Below, piece by piece: positions 63,601 through 64,000 of a DNA stretch of 64,000 nucleotides (within the stretch, counting starts at the first letter, position 1; each line of letters begins with the position of its first letter). Position numbers and translations under genes: made by a program. This stretch comes from a bacterium (GTDB lineage: Bacteria > Hinthialibacterota > Hinthialibacteria > H5-UNCL2), in contig JABTUV010000002.1 of the NCBI GenBank assembly GCA_015075175.1, positions 273,581 to 337,580 on the forward strand, in the 5' to 3' direction. Below the pieces are notes generated by a model. The model was not told the DNA's origin and searched no databases. It was given only the letters and a program-made list of their open reading frames with translations.

Positions 63601-63991
63601 TGATCCCAACGGCAACATCACGCGCTATCGGTGGGATTTCGAGGGTGGGAACCTGTCGGAGAACGCCGAGGGAGCGCCGCGCGTGGTGGCGGAGGCGCCG
63701 TGGAGCCGCACCTCCGTCGGGGTGGCGCCGGGCCGCGGCCAATTCTGCTGGACTGACAGCCCCGGCGGCAACTATACGCCCAATACCAACGCCTCCCTGC
63801 GCACTTTTCCGGTCGATCTCAGTTCCGCGACCACCGGTTTCCTGCGCTTCTATCAACGTTACAACTTCGGCGGCGGCGACTTCGGGTACTTGGAAAGAAG
63901 CGTGGACGGCGGCAGAACCTGGCAGAGCATAAGCTCTTATTCCAGCACCTTCAACTCCTGGCACCAGGTCAAGCCGAATACTGCATACTAG
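60692..63991 (+). CDS. secreted dockerin, beta-propeller and PKD-repeat protein (3' end doubtful)
   Basis: About 1,099 residues from ATG 60692 (GAGG upstream; ATG 60683 possible). The signal peptide (LVIMILALAVWAPGAPA) is followed directly by two dockerin-like calcium loops, GDINRSGRVDGEDLVELARRIG and DLDKNGVVEVSDQGLLQRNFG, so the dockerin is N-terminal. A propeller-like region follows (VADGRLWVINKTMGRLYRIEP, NGGCWFARSNTTLGLVD). From about residue 410 PKD domains repeat (YRWDFDGDGRFD, YRYDFDGDGVDD, YEWDFDNNGTFD, YEWHFGDGD, YRWDFEGGN). A TAG at 63989 ends the frame near the window edge, but the domain looks incomplete, so a frameshift is possible. It is likely a cell-surface or extracellular binding protein. 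Confidence 0.82.
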   Translation: MTRRLLFMRAGTLVIMILALAVWAPGAPAAPGDINRSGRVDGEDLVELARRIGQPTDPNDARDFDLDKNGVVEVSDQGLLQRNFGLRGVAAAMWVSDTSGHRVRKLSPLSGRVLAEVSGFAAVSRLVVGPNNDAYLADSGSIFRLSGELLGAYSISSGTGFHGRVAGFGTNLWHDVNVADGRLWVINKTMGRLYRIEPSAFSVAGYNVIAGTGHHSVFVVSGGGNIAVDGPRGVIWMAWGTRSAVLRMRTDAPDGYNPVNDTGYHTMPSVTSPGLVSLDPTTGRLWVTRAGSEISLLSADGNTLTAGQSGLSTLNEIAADAKNGGCWFARSNTTLGLVDSAAANILLSTTTFAKPLQLVPMRDTGWLWFVENDRDPVLVTQRGDVVLRRAVDGRFAGASVNPLPPDARSPVVDLLISNAEPSVGGNVNFTAFVLEQREPVVAYRWDFDGDGRFDRTTSTASTSFAYNRQMLALPMVEAIDDRGFSGFSGRRTVVPGYLAAVVEATPTAGDLPLLVQFTGSYFDPLGTATVLNYRYDFDGDGVDDYTSPTNPNASFTYQAAGEFDATFKITFVGGRVSTAVVRISTNRAGPTAVAGVDKTGGVRPLTVTFYSDQSSDADGQILLYEWDFDNNGTFDYAAVTSQPVPYTYANEGDYTATLRVTDNSGLTDTDSVAVRVGPPTPIAVASAAPTLGHAPLDVQFTGDQSQGVGASLVRYEWHFGDGDLTLNPDGFPTRQLFVGTYTSTGADDITSLQAGVLDASPSAGQTLGNRTWTLRSDDDGVFSWANIFGGFTRVHGYCHIYLYSPAAQTLRIQYRSRTATRFWVNGALIHAATYVGVLPGTETVVPLQLAAGWNQLLVSCASNGSAWELGYRITDALGRGVVLPYRVNLPTAGTPAGYYVSNNVPNTNHTYAQPGLYWAQLIVTDARGYSDRATAAVTVVHATAPIAFAQATPNQGPAPLLVQLTGTGTNDPNGNITRYRWDFEGGNLSENAEGAPRVVAEAPWSRTSVGVAPGRGQFCWTDSPGGNYTPNTNASLRTFPVDLSSATTGFLRFYQRYNFGGGDFGYLERSVDGGRTWQSISSYSSTFNSWHQVKPNTAY

Positions 63992-64000
63992 ATCGATGTT

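Noticed and set aside
1-64000. tRNA, rRNA or CRISPR arrays
   Set aside because: I saw no tRNA-like GTTCGAA arms, no rRNA segments and no regularly spaced repeats; scanning by eye cannot exclude a single tRNA.

Overview
The window is GC-rich bacterial DNA (roughly 60-65 % G+C) with densely packed genes and 43 protein genes that I can support. No rRNA, tRNA or CRISPR array was seen, so placement is indirect. Prepilin-type proteins ending in an NGxxSSGxxYRFGP motif, large secreted right-handed beta-helix proteins, dockerin-like repeats, a uroporphyrinogen-decarboxylase-like protein and several lipoprotein-type signals suggest an uncultured planctomycete/PVC-like or related candidate-phylum bacterium (Hydrogenedentes/Sumerlaeota-like). 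That placement is inference. Many genes, including the normally essential murA, carry small frameshifts. This points to indel errors in the assembly, so gene breakage should be read cautiously.

Layout. 1-9.6 kb: an HPr-kinase-like protein cut by the left edge, a glycosyltransferase, an M48 lipoprotein protease, a coupled DtxR/MntR-Fur regulator pair with a membrane protein, an M14 carboxypeptidase, an esterase and a metzincin-like protease. 9.7-17.3 kb: a beta-propeller glycosidase-like gene, then two tandem beta-helix genes converging with a pseudopilin gene. 17.3-22.1 kb: a beta-lactamase-fold hydrolase, a MocD-MocE-MocF-like triple fusion (desaturase, Rieske, flavin reductase) and a MNT/HEPN toxin-antitoxin pair. 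22.3-28.7 kb: a minus-strand operon for a peptide-type binding protein, an S9 peptidase, a UroD-like protein and an esterase, divergent from a papain-like protease at 29 kb. 30-42.7 kb: a large metalloprotease with Thr-Pro linker and dockerin, a PRC-barrel protein, an RbsB/RbsA-like pair without permease, a PanE-like reductase, a broken Crp/Fnr regulator, a broken membrane glycosyltransferase, UppP and a response regulator. 43.4-50.6 kb: housekeeping genes (an apparently inactive DnaE-like protein, prmC, murA, rlmI). 50.8-56.8 kb: a second, same-strand copy of the pseudopilin plus beta-helix cassette. 57.1-60.2 kb: an Fe(III)-type binding protein, its permease and an exported ChrB-C-like protein. 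60.7-64 kb: a dockerin/propeller/PKD protein.

The strongest candidate for an undescribed system is the regulon and cassette seen around 9.7-17.3 kb, 28.8-29.0 kb and 51-57 kb. A palindromic operator, TGGTAWTACCA (a GntR-like TGGTNNNACCA arrangement), occurs six times perfectly, always between genes. At both beta-helix loci it overlaps the -10 box of a TTGACN-17-TAATAC promoter. Its apparent targets are beta-helix proteins, a pseudopilin, a glycosidase-like propeller, a peptide-binding/S9-peptidase operon and a papain-like protease. This looks like one co-regulated programme of secreted polymer or surface-fibre handling. The regulator itself is not in the window. Several short repeat families are scattered between genes: a hairpin repeat, a repeat that supplies stop codons, TTTCGACC-type repeats, and TCGTAAT low-complexity tracts.
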